A DNA stretch of 21,209 bases from contig JBJEPE010000021.1 of NCBI GenBank assembly GCA_051881075.1, positions 1 to 21,209 of the forward strand, given 5' to 3'. This DNA is from RUG14223 sp051881075. GTDB lineage: Bacteria; Bacillota; Clostridia; Oscillospirales; Acutalibacteraceae. This document shows positions 14,591 through 21,209 of the stretch, one piece after another. A model generated the notes under the pieces. That model was given only the letters and a program-made list of their open reading frames with translations. It was not told where the DNA came from and searched no databases. Within the stretch, counting starts at the first letter, position 1; each line of letters starts with the position of its first letter. Made by a program: the position numbers and the translations under genes.

Positions 14591-15952
14591 CTATACACGA
14601 GACATCAACACCACGCATTCCACATGGCTTGTGCGTGGGAACATATCAACGGGTGTTATTTTTTCAGGCGTATATCCGCTATCTGCAAATACTCGCATAT
14701 CCCTCGCTAATGTAGCAGGATCGCACGAAACATAAACAACTCTATTAGGCGATAGTTTAACAATAAGGCTTATTAAGTCTGCGCTGCAACCCTTACGCGG
14801 TGGGTCAATTACTATTACACTCGGTTTTATACCCCTATCTGTTATCTGCTTAGCACCGTCAAAGGCATCTGCACAAATAAAACTCGCATTTGTAATCCCG
14901 TTATTGCGTGCGTTCTGCTTGGCGTTTTCAATAGCTTCAGGGATTATCTCTATGCCGTATAATTCCTTGCACCTATCCGCCATAGAAAGCCCTATGGTGC
15001 CTGTGCCGCAGTATATATCCAGTAAAACATCGTCAGGCATCAAATCAGCATAATTCTTAGCCAACGAATACAACTTTTCGGCCTGCGTTCTGTTTACTTG
15101 ATAGAACGAAAGCGGAGATATATTGAATTTAATCCCGCAAAGCTCGTCCGATATATAATCATTTCCGTAAATTGTCTTGCACCTTTTGCCTAAGATTACA
15201 TTCGTGTTATCAGTGTTCGTATTTATTACAACGCTTTTAAGGTTAGGTATTGCACACTTTAGCATATCTACAAGCTTGTCCTCTGCGTTAATGCTCTTAC
15301 CGTTTACTACTAAGCACACCATAAGCTCTCCCGTTTTTTCGCCGTAACGTATATAGATATGGCGTAGCTTACCGCTTGATGTAAGCTCATTATATGGGAT
15401 AGGCTTGTACTTATCTATCCACTTTTTAATTACGTCTGTAACATCATTAAATATCTGCGGTTGTAGCAAACAGCTATCGTATGGGATGATTCTATGACTA
15501 TTTACTGCGTAAAATCCCATAACAGTATTGCCGTCCCTGTCAGTCCCCACCGGAATTTGCGCCTTGTTGCGGTAATTATCAGGTATATCAGCTCCGATAA
15601 TTTCATCCACAACTGCACCTTTAAAGCCGCCTATTCGCTCTATTGCGTCTACCACACGCTGACGCTTATATTTAAGCTCCGCAGAATACTTAACGTGCCT
15701 GTATGCACAACCTCCGCACTTTGGAAATATCGGACAATCTGCACTTTGCCTGTCTGTTGATGGCTCAATTATACTCTCTATTTTACCTATGGCATAATTT
15801 TTAGACACCTTTATCAGCTTTACCGTAAGCTTATCGCCCAATGCGGATGCGGTAACAAATACAGCCATACCGTTATACCGTCCAACCCCGCTACCTTCAG
15901 CGGTCATTCCCGTAATTTCTATCTCTATTATATCATTCTTTTTAACGTTCAT
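14591..15952 (-). CDS. rlmD: 23S rRNA (uracil-C5)-methyltransferase RlmD/RumA-type
   Basis: SAM-dependent C5 methylation of a uridine in 23S rRNA, by analogy with RlmD/RumA; clostridial members may instead be RlmCD-like with two target uridines. 453 aa from the ATG at 15952 (a TTG three codons earlier is less likely). TRAM RNA-binding domain at about 3-60; 4Fe-4S ligands C73, C79, C82 and C161; SAM loop LDIYCGTGTIGL (311-322); IDPPRKG (382-388); nucleophile C410 in VSCDPATLARD; general base E445 in SHVECVV. The RumA pair C389/E424 has the same 35-residue spacing. The catalytic E445 lies in the last nine codons, inside the segment that is repeated downstream. Confidence 0.92.
   Translation of the reverse strand: MNVKKNDIIEIEITGMTAEGSGVGRYNGMAVFVTASALGDKLTVKLIKVSKNYAIGKIESIIEPSTDRQSADCPIFPKCGGCAYRHVKYSAELKYKRQRVVDAIERIGGFKGAVVDEIIGADIPDNYRNKAQIPVGTDRDGNTVMGFYAVNSHRIIPYDSCLLQPQIFNDVTDVIKKWIDKYKPIPYNELTSSGKLRHIYIRYGEKTGELMVCLVVNGKSINAEDKLVDMLKCAIPNLKSVVINTNTDNTNVILGKRCKTIYGNDYISDELCGIKFNISPLSFYQVNRTQAEKLYSLAKNYADLMPDDVLLDIYCGTGTIGLSMADRCKELYGIEIIPEAIENAKQNARNNGITNASFICADAFDGAKQITDRGIKPSVIVIDPPRKGCSADLISLIVKLSPNRVVYVSCDPATLARDMRVFADSGYTPEKITPVDMFPRTSHVECVVLMSRV
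14599..14653 (-). repeat. Native rlmD 3' end, reference copy D of the repeat
   Basis: This segment encodes VDMFPRTSHVECVVLMSR and is the intact version of copies A (10403-10444), B (11536-11575) and C (13183-13232). 3' ends of rumA/rlmD-type genes are known integration sites of integrative elements in Firmicutes such as streptococci. This would be the current attachment site if the array model holds. Confidence 0.6.
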
Positions 15953-16052
15953 TTTTATCAACCTATCTGTGTTATAAAAACAGCATATATTTAATTAATT
16001 TTACCATATTTTAAAGCAATAATAAAGACCTTTTTCTTTTATTTTATTAAAT

Positions 16053-16574
16053 TTATCCGAAAAATAGTCTTACTGTAATTATAGCCGTTATCATACTTGC
16101 GATATCTGCAAGAATTGCCGCCGCCAATGTGTGACGTATATTTTTTACTCCCACACTGCCGTAATATACCGCTATGGCATAAAAAGTAGTTTCCGTAGAG
16201 CCTGCAATGACAGCCGCAGCCCTACCGCAAAAGCTGTTTACCCCATTATCGCTTAAAATCTGTGTTAATAATGCAGTAGACCCGCTCCCCGAAACAGGCT
16301 TTAACAACATAAGAGGAATTAACTGCTCAGGTATTTTTATTAGGTTTGCAAGTGGTGAAAGAAAAGTAATTATCATATCCAAAGCTCCTGAGCTTTTAAG
16401 CATTGTAACTGCTGTAACAAGTCCTATCAAAGATGCACTTATACTGTACGTAGCAACTAAACCGTCCTTAGCGCCCTTTACAAATGTATCAAATATAGGA
16501 ACCTTGCGGATAAAGCCAAAAGCCACTATAATGAATATCAATATGGGTATTATGTAATCACCTATCTTATCCAT
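16053..16574 (-). CDS. spmB: Spore maturation protein SpmB
   Basis: 173-aa nucleoside-recognition (Gate) domain membrane protein, acting with SpmA in core dehydration of the developing spore in Bacillus. Visible are the family segments IPILIFIIVAFGFIRKVPIFDTFVKGAKDG, then LKPVSGSGSTALLTQI, then VIAGSTETTFYAIAVYYGSVG. The start at 16574 has AAAGGGG 8 nt upstream and overlaps the spmA stop by 8 bp, so the pair is translationally coupled. A longer upstream frame lacks a site and would overlap spmA deeply. Confidence 0.93.
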   Translation of the reverse strand: MDKIGDYIIPILIFIIVAFGFIRKVPIFDTFVKGAKDGLVATYSISASLIGLVTAVTMLKSSGALDMIITFLSPLANLIKIPEQLIPLMLLKPVSGSGSTALLTQILSDNGVNSFCGRAAAVIAGSTETTFYAIAVYYGSVGVKNIRHTLAAAILADIASMITAIITVRLFFG

Positions 16575-17151
16575 GCTTACTGCCCCTTTCAAACATAAAG
16601 CAAGCTGACAATCCGACTGCAACGCCAACAGCCGAGCTTACAAGCACACACGGCAGTATATCGAGAGGTGACTGTGCACCGTAGCTTTTTCTTATGACCG
16701 AAACAAACGTAGGCACAAGCTGGATCGATGCCGTATTAAGCACAACAAAACGTATCATTGAATTATCTGCGATTGATTTATTCTTATTGTGCTTTTGCAT
16801 CTCTTTCATTGCACGTAAACCAAGCGGAGTTGCTGAATTACCAAGTCCTAAAAAGTTAGCCGTTATATTGGCGCAAATGGCTTGCAATGTAGAATCACCC
16901 TCATTGTAATTAGGAAATAACCGTGATAAAATCGGAGAAAGCGCTTTAGACAGCAGTTTAGTTGCTCCGCCTGCATCGGATATATTCATAAGTCCACTCC
17001 AAAAACACATCATTCCAAGCATAGTTATCAGAAGCTCTACTGCCTGCGCCGCTCCGTCGAGTGCCGCCTGCGAAACATCAGCCAGCTTCCCGTTTATTGC
17101 TCCGCATACTACGCTTATAATCATCATTGCTCCCCAAATGTAGTTAAGCAT
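16567..17151 (-). CDS. spmA: Spore maturation protein SpmA
   Basis: 194-aa membrane protein with the nucleoside-recognition (Gate) domain. Segments typical of SpmA: MLNYIWGAMMIISVV, then AVELLITMLGMMCFWSGLM, then CANITANFLGLGNSATPLGL and NTASIQLVPTFVSVIRKSYG. About five membrane helices. The ATG has AGGTGA 6 nt upstream. It is the first gene of spmA-spmB, divergent from the AbrB-like gene. Its presence implies a spore-forming host or a recent descendant of one. Confidence 0.93.
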   Translation of the reverse strand: MLNYIWGAMMIISVVCGAINGKLADVSQAALDGAAQAVELLITMLGMMCFWSGLMNISDAGGATKLLSKALSPILSRLFPNYNEGDSTLQAICANITANFLGLGNSATPLGLRAMKEMQKHNKNKSIADNSMIRFVVLNTASIQLVPTFVSVIRKSYGAQSPLDILPCVLVSSAVGVAVGLSACFMFERGSKHG

Positions 17152-17196
17152 AAAATATCACCTGAAATAAAATTTTAAAAAAATCGTGTCGGACTG

Positions 17197-17225
17197 TTGA
17201 CAACATTGGCATTTCTTGGTATCAT
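17197..17225 (+). promoter_or_regulatory. Sigma-A promoter of the AbrB-like gene
   Basis: Perfect TTGACA (17197-17202), 17-nt spacer, TATCAT (17220-17225). The leader to the ATG is about 45 nt and contains an inverted repeat (17234-17262). Confidence 0.75.
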
Positions 17226-17233
17226 TATATGTA

Positions 17234-17262
17234 ACAAAGTAAAACATTTTCTCTAACTTTGT
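17234..17262 (+). promoter_or_regulatory. Inverted repeat in the leader of the AbrB-like gene
   Basis: ACAAAGT (17234-17240) and ACTTTGT (17256-17262) are perfect inverted arms around a 15-nt spacer, just upstream of the ribosome binding site. It could be an operator (autoregulation is common for AbrB proteins) or a leader hairpin; inference only. Confidence 0.4.
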
Positions 17263-17278
17263 AGAAAGGGTGTATATT

Positions 17279-17530
17279 ATGAAAATGAAGAAAGCAGGTT
17301 TTACATCACCACTCGACAGTGTGGGTAGATTAGTAATTCCTAATCAAATCAGAAAGCAATTTAATCTGAGAGAAAGAATGACGCTGGAGATTTTCACTAC
17401 TGATAATGAGATAATCCTCAGAAAATATCAGCCGACCTGCGCATTTTGTAACAACACAGATAGCCTTATTCCTTACAGAAATCAGGCCATCTGTCCCACT
17501 TGCCTTAATGCCATTAACAATCTTACATAA
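17279..17530 (+). CDS. AbrB/SpoVT-type regulator with C-terminal zinc ribbon
   Basis: 83-aa DNA-binding protein. Residues 5-50 are the swapped-hairpin AbrB domain: SPLDSVGRLVIPNQIRKQFN, then TLEIFTTDNEIILRKYQP. Residues 54-75 carry CAFC and CPTC (C54, C57, C72, C75), a small zinc ribbon often found on short clostridial AbrB-like proteins. ATG at 17279 chosen because AGAAAGGG ends 8 nt upstream; a GTG three codons earlier falls inside that site. The promoter is strong and the T1 terminator follows at 17617. It is the only clear plus-strand gene in the window, divergent from spmAB; whether it controls spmAB is unknown. Confidence 0.88.
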   Translation: MKMKKAGFTSPLDSVGRLVIPNQIRKQFNLRERMTLEIFTTDNEIILRKYQPTCAFCNNTDSLIPYRNQAICPTCLNAINNLT

Positions 17531-17616
17531 CAATATATGTAACATCGCTCTTTCATTATTCAATTAAATCGGCGTTATTGGGGTAATTAAACGCCGTTAA
17601 GCATTGAAGCAAGTAT

Positions 17617-17659
17617 AAAACCGCTGTGATGATTCACTCACCACAGCGGTTTTTGTTTT
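17617..17659. terminator. Bidirectional terminator T1
   Basis: Stem AAAACCGCTGTG / CACAGCGGTTTT (17617-17628 with 17642-17653) with a 13-nt loop. T-rich tracts flank both sides, so it can end the AbrB-like transcript on the plus strand and the SIR2 transcript on the minus strand. A decayed copy (T2) lies at 17617's counterpart position upstream of the SIR2 gene, at 19517-19553. Confidence 0.88.
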
Positions 17660-19448
17660 ATTTATTTTTTATTTCAATAAGCCTTGTTTTTGCCTGTTCC
17701 ATTAATTTTTTACACTCGCATATTTTTCTGTCGTAGTCGTATTCAAACTTAATTAACTTTTTAAGACTTAATGCAAACTCACATTCTGATATAACTTTAT
17801 CATAATCCCCAAGTTCAAATAATGTAAGCGCATATCTATAGTGAAAAAGAAATTCATTTGGACATAAATCTATCGCCTTTTTATGATGGATACAAGCACT
17901 TTCATACTCCCCCTGCAAATGAAGTATATAAGCATAATTACTTATATAACACGGCTCTTCCGGATCTAAACGCATAGCTTTTATATACTCCCACATAGCC
18001 TCATCATAGAATTTAGGTCCCATGTCTCGATATGCGCAGGCTAAGTTATTATAGTATAATGCTTTATCCGGCTTTAAGCGTATAGCCTCACTATACTCGC
18101 AAACAGCGTCATTATATAACCTTTTGCACGCTAAAGCATAAGCATATCCATAATGATACTCTGCGTTATTTGGTTCTAATCGAATAAGTATAGAAAGCTT
18201 TTTACACGCAGCATCATAATCCTTATTTTTTATTAGTTCCAAAGCTTCAACATATTCAGACTGTGTTTCTATCCTATCGTTAGCAGCCTTTAGGCTTTTT
18301 AGTCTATCATCTTGTACAGCAGGTGCAGTAGGCTTTGTAACAATATCTTGATTGCTGATTATAGTTTCGCCTGTAGTGAAGTTATCAATTATAACATTAT
18401 CTTGATTGCTGATTATAGTTTCGCCTGTAAGGGTATCGAATATAACATTATTTATAATAACTTTATTTTTCATCTCGTCAATTTGACTGTTGATTGCCTT
18501 TTTCATTTCGTCTATTGCATTACTTAACGTCTTATAGCGAGCTTCAGCATCGGCTAAAAAATCATCCTTTGTAGGCTTACCGTAGTCAAAAACAGAGCCA
18601 ATACGATACATCAGCTCGTCAAATCCGTCACCGTTAATTATATATCCGTCAGATGAATCTAAAAATTCCTTGACTTTACCCTCCGGAGTATCGGAATTAT
18701 ATAGTACCCAATAGGGGCAGCAAAATTTATTTGTTCTAAAATTTTCCGCTTTCTCAATCAAAAAATCCATAAGGCTATTATCATTACCGGCATAGCCGAT
18801 AAAAATAGGACAATAATTCTCAAAAACAAGAGAAAGTGCAGACTCCCACTTTTCATCAAGCTTATCAACGGACGGTTTATTATCACGGCCATGCTTATTA
18901 ATAGGCTTAATAAGCAAATCACGGTGCACCTTTAGAATAGTCGGCCGCTGAATATCTTTAGTAACAAGATGTGCCAAGGCCTCATGCGGTATTACAAGCG
19001 GCATAATATGCTCGTAATAATTGACAGATTCCTCTACAAGCCTATCAAAATTAGTTGTGATAACAACATTATTACTTGTCTTACAAAGTATATAGGATAA
19101 AAGAACATAACCTACGCTGGGCTTCTTATCCATCATTATTTTTTCTAAAAAATTATAGCCGTCCTCAGGATTGCGTCTAAAACGCTCCTCATAATAATCG
19201 CTGTAATGACTGTATTTGTTCTCGTCATTTATTTTAAGAGAAGCTTTCCATTCGTTATAATAGGACTCATTACGTTCCTTTAACTCATCTTCCCATTGAT
19301 CAACCAATTTCATTCCAGTAGGTATTCCGGAGGAACTAGAAGCACCTGCCCCTATTACAAAGCAGAATTTTCTCTTATGAGTTCCCGAAGAAGCTGCCAT
19401 TATTTCATGTTTAATAAAACTATCTATGCTAATTAATTGATAACCCAC
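17658..19448 (-). CDS. SIR2-domain protein with C-terminal TPR repeats
   Basis: 596 aa from a GTG start (19448) with AGG 7 nt upstream; the following frame resembles the decayed copy at 20.9 kb, which starts at the same point with ATG. Residues 27-290 form a SIR2-like NAD-binding domain: FVIGAGASSSSGIPTG (30-45), VVITTNFDRLVEE (N133, D135), KVHRDLL (H175) and FIGYAGNDNSLMDF. A coiled linker (300-330) and an 18-aa tandem repeat (341-376) lead to about five TPRs (400-570). SIR2 domains joined to sensor modules deplete NAD in several anti-phage systems; a defence role here is inferred from architecture. It has its own promoter and terminator and no partner gene. Confidence 0.82.
   Translation of the reverse strand: MGYQLISIDSFIKHEIMAASSGTHKRKFCFVIGAGASSSSGIPTGMKLVDQWEDELKERNESYYNEWKASLKINDENKYSHYSDYYEERFRRNPEDGYNFLEKIMMDKKPSVGYVLLSYILCKTSNNVVITTNFDRLVEESVNYYEHIMPLVIPHEALAHLVTKDIQRPTILKVHRDLLIKPINKHGRDNKPSVDKLDEKWESALSLVFENYCPIFIGYAGNDNSLMDFLIEKAENFRTNKFCCPYWVLYNSDTPEGKVKEFLDSSDGYIINGDGFDELMYRIGSVFDYGKPTKDDFLADAEARYKTLSNAIDEMKKAINSQIDEMKNKVIINNVIFDTLTGETIISNQDNVIIDNFTTGETIISNQDIVTKPTAPAVQDDRLKSLKAANDRIETQSEYVEALELIKNKDYDAACKKLSILIRLEPNNAEYHYGYAYALACKRLYNDAVCEYSEAIRLKPDKALYYNNLACAYRDMGPKFYDEAMWEYIKAMRLDPEEPCYISNYAYILHLQGEYESACIHHKKAIDLCPNEFLFHYRYALTLFELGDYDKVISECEFALSLKKLIKFEYDYDRKICECKKLMEQAKTRLIEIKNK
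18344..18429. repeat. 54-bp tandem duplication inside the SIR2 gene linker
   Basis: A 32-bp block (18344-18375) recurs exactly at 18398-18429, with period 54 bp. In the protein, TGETIISNQD appears twice, 18 residues apart. Because 54 is a multiple of three, the frame is kept. Confidence 0.85.
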
Positions 19449-19477
19449 AAGATCACCTATAATATAAATATATAAAT

Positions 19478-19506
19478 ATATTAGCATATTGTGTTGCAAT
19501 AGTCAA
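19478..19506 (-). promoter_or_regulatory. Sigma-A promoter of the SIR2 gene
   Basis: Minus-strand TTGACT (19501-19506), 17-nt spacer, TAATAT (19478-19483). The same arrangement is kept in the decayed copy (TTGATT 21049-21054, TAATAT 21026-21031, also 17 nt apart). Confidence 0.7.
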
Positions 19507-19516
19507 TATTTTGCAA

Positions 19517-19553
19517 AAAACCGCTGTAATGATATACTCACCACAATGGTTTT
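19517..19553. terminator. Decayed terminator T2, copy of T1
   Basis: AAAACCGCTGTAATGATATA then CTCACCACAATGGTTTT mirrors T1 with a few changes; the stem now has mismatches. It lies upstream of the SIR2 promoter, where the terminator of a preceding SIR2 unit would be expected. It may still end transcription from the acyltransferase gene weakly. The remaining 19554-19721 shows no gene. Confidence 0.65.
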
Positions 19554-19721
19554 ATTTGAAATTGAACTGCTATATATGGATAAAAGACTGAATATCTGCA
19601 CAGGAAATTTAGCCTGCGATAAAATAAGGCGACCGACAATTACATAATTTGTAATGACTTTTCAAACGAATACTAAGCCGTCAACTTTAACCTAAATAAT
19701 CGTTTTATTAATCTATTATTG

Positions 19722-20789
19722 TTATACAATCCACTTATTAATTATAGGTATTTGATTTATTAAAAAAGAAATGGCAAAGGAAATAATAACAACAATAGCA
19801 GAGATAACCGGTACAGAAATAAAAGGTAAAAATGCCAGAGTATCTACTCCGATTATATCCAATAAACTCATTACAAAAACATGAACAAGGTAAGCACCAA
19901 AACTGTATTTAGACAGCTTTGAAAAAATGCTATTCAACTTAATATGCTTATAATCTCTATATTTAAACCATGTATGGACTGCAACAGCTTCAAATAAAAC
20001 ATTCACACTAAAATTACTGTAATATGTTTTGCATGGTAAATTTGTTTTCCATGCAACTATTGCATTTAACAAAACCGTAGAGAGAAAGCCAACAGCACCT
20101 AAAAAATATACTATTTTTCTTTGCTTCTTTGTAAATTCAATATTGTTTAGCACATATCCTAAAATAAAGTAGAAAGTATATCCTAAAACGAGATTCATTT
20201 TCATATTTAAAACAAAATTAGAAAGTGAATTTACACCCGCTGAAAACAGACCTCCGATAAAATCATTAGATAAATCTTTAACCTGAGGAATTATAAAAGC
20301 AAACACAAATGAAAGAATAAGAAAATACTTAGTAACTTCTTTTGATTTAACAATTTGCTTAATTATGGGAACACACATATAAATGCCAATAATCATCGGG
20401 ATGAACCACATATGGTAAGCACCCTCAATCAAATCAGCTATTAAGATTTTATATGATATTTGATATCTTGAATCTAATAAAAGCTTACCAAATGATATGC
20501 CGACAGCATAAAAGGCAGACCAAACAAAATAAGCAATGACCAGTCGCAATATGTATTTAGAATATAATTTTTTAGTCTCAATTTCCTTTTCAAGAAAAAG
20601 CGCACCGCTAATCATGACGAATATAGGAACTCCCCATCTTACAACACCATCATAAAAATTAAAGACATTCCATTCTAAACTTCTACCGTTCAAGTTACTC
20701 CAGTTTAGGGCGGCCACATGCAAAATAATAACAGCAATTATTGCAAAAAGTCGCAGATAATCCAAATAAACAATTCTATCTTTTTTCAT
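19722..20789 (-). CDS. Acyltransferase-3 family membrane protein
   Basis: 355 aa, about ten membrane helices: an Acyl_transf_3 protein, a family that transfers acetyl or other acyl groups to surface sugars and peptides. The N-terminus has the diagnostic IVYLDYLRLFAIIAVIILHV (R13, H24), followed by GVVRWGVPIFVMISGALF and HMWFIPMIIGIYMCVP. The ATG has AAGGAG 8 nt upstream. The acceptor is unknown. The gene stands between the decayed SIR2 5' end and decayed terminator T2, as if it had replaced the body of a second SIR2 gene. Confidence 0.9.
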   Translation of the reverse strand: MKKDRIVYLDYLRLFAIIAVIILHVAALNWSNLNGRSLEWNVFNFYDGVVRWGVPIFVMISGALFLEKEIETKKLYSKYILRLVIAYFVWSAFYAVGISFGKLLLDSRYQISYKILIADLIEGAYHMWFIPMIIGIYMCVPIIKQIVKSKEVTKYFLILSFVFAFIIPQVKDLSNDFIGGLFSAGVNSLSNFVLNMKMNLVLGYTFYFILGYVLNNIEFTKKQRKIVYFLGAVGFLSTVLLNAIVAWKTNLPCKTYYSNFSVNVLFEAVAVHTWFKYRDYKHIKLNSIFSKLSKYSFGAYLVHVFVMSLLDIIGVDTLAFLPFISVPVISAIVVIISFAISFLINQIPIINKWIV

Positions 20790-20867
20790 TATTATATCTC
20801 CTTATAAAACGTTCTATTGTGTTCTATTAGCTCGTCTATAAACTTTCAACCAAATCTATGTACGTAG

Positions 20868-21067
20868 ATACTCAGGAACATACAGAAGCACCATACCCAT
20901 AATTAAACAAAATTTTCTCTTATAGTATACTAAGAAGAAGTTTAAATCTCTTGCTTTATAAAACTATTTACATTAATTGATAACTCATACTAATACCTAT
21001 CGCAAAAATCAGAGAATATAGTAATATATTAGCATATCATGCTGTAATAATCAATATTTTTTCGCAA
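20868..21067 (-). pseudogene. 5' remnant and promoter of a second SIR2 gene
   Basis: This stretch aligns throughout with 19318-19515, the promoter and first ~40 codons of the intact SIR2 gene. Shared blocks include AAAATTTTCTCTTAT versus AGAATTTTCTCTTAT, TTAATTGATAAC, and TATATTAGCATAT. The relic would start ATG-AGT-TAT-CAA-TTA but meets a stop at codon 7; the GAGAS-coding region is recognisable but scrambled. The similarity ends near 20868, just before the acyltransferase leader. The 370 bp between acyltransferase and rRNA hold only this relic and the rRNA terminator. Confidence 0.75.
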
Positions 21068-21098
21068 AAGAAAAGCTCCACACCAAATGGTATGGAGC
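21063..21098 (-). terminator. Rho-independent terminator of the rRNA operon
   Basis: Minus-strand stem GCTCCATACC / GGTGTGGAGC with an ATTT loop (21075-21098), followed by TTTTCTTTT. It lies about 60 nt after the 23S 3' end. Confidence 0.88.
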
Positions 21099-21158
21099 AT
21101 AAACACCCTGAAAACTGAATAAAGAATTTACAGCTAAAACTTCATCTGAACCACTTAC

Positions 21159-21209
21159 ATGGTCAAGCCCTCGACCTATTAGTACTGCCAAGCTTAATGC
21201 CTCACGACA
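21159..21209 (-). rRNA. 23S rRNA, 3' end only
   Basis: The minus strand reads AAGCTTGGCAGTACTAATAG then GTCGAGGGCTTGACC, the conserved 3' terminus of Firmicutes 23S rRNA. The gene continues beyond base 21209. The exact 3' end is placed near 21159-21161 from the conserved ...CTTGACC. No 5S rRNA follows before the terminator. Confidence 0.9.

Noticed and set aside
14591..14653. Downstream rlmD-like pieces as functional paralogues
   Set aside because: Each holds fewer than 20 homologous codons and no start codon, SAM site or catalytic cysteine.
18344..18429. CRISPR-like repeat
   Set aside because: There are only two copies, and they are in frame within the SIR2-TPR coding sequence.
19639..19655. 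ATTACA-TAATT-TGTAAT palindrome as terminator of the acyltransferase gene
   Set aside because: The stem is only 6 AT-rich base pairs and no T-run follows on either strand.
21099..21158. 5S rRNA or tRNA between 23S and terminator
   Set aside because: The interval is only about 60 nt and shows no 5S core or cloverleaf pattern.

Overview
The window looks like chromosomal DNA of a low-G+C, endospore-forming member of the Clostridia. The support is the AT-rich intergenic DNA, strong Shine-Dalgarno sites, TTG/GTG starts, an spmA-spmB pair, a short AbrB-type regulator, and the 3' end of a Firmicutes-like 23S rRNA. I cannot name the species. Nearly every gene is on the minus strand, so the region is easiest to read from high to low coordinates.

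Right end (17.6-21.2 kb): the 3' end of a 23S rRNA gene is followed directly by its terminator, with no 5S gene. Abutting it is a decayed copy of the promoter and first codons of a SIR2 gene, then an acyltransferase-3 gene, a decayed terminator, and an intact SIR2-TPR gene with its own promoter and terminator. The parts read as a tandem duplication of a promoter-SIR2-terminator unit in which one copy has lost its body and an acyltransferase gene now sits in the gap.

Housekeeping block (14.6-17.5 kb): a plus-strand AbrB-like regulator with a C-terminal zinc ribbon is divergent from spmA-spmB. These are followed by rlmD, a 23S rRNA uracil-C5 methyltransferase with all catalytic residues.

Accessory block (8.4-14.6 kb), the most interesting part: downstream of rlmD and co-oriented with it lie small cargo units. 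They are a two-TM protein of unknown function; a zinc-ribbon protein coupled to a RhuM-family protein; a DUF1905 / papain-like fold fusion; and an Mrr-type nuclease with an extra C-terminal domain. Between these units I find degenerate copies of the last ~15-19 codons of rlmD (around 13.2, 11.55 and 10.4 kb, possibly also 13.08 kb). The simplest reading is an accretion array of small recombinase-less elements inserted one after another at the 3' end of rlmD. A 71-bp direct repeat flanks the Mrr unit, and a broken NUDIX gene lies in the same interval.

Left half (1-8.3 kb): a looser set of genes, namely a Cys-rich DUF3795 protein, a PH-like membrane protein, an EamA transporter with a 15-histidine tail, two unknown membrane proteins, an APH-like kinase, a flavodoxin-fold protein, a HAD phosphatase, an iron-type alcohol dehydrogenase and the start of a TrkH/KtrB K+ transporter. 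These mostly have their own ribosome binding sites and short gaps. No tRNA, CRISPR array, recombinase or transposase was recognised.
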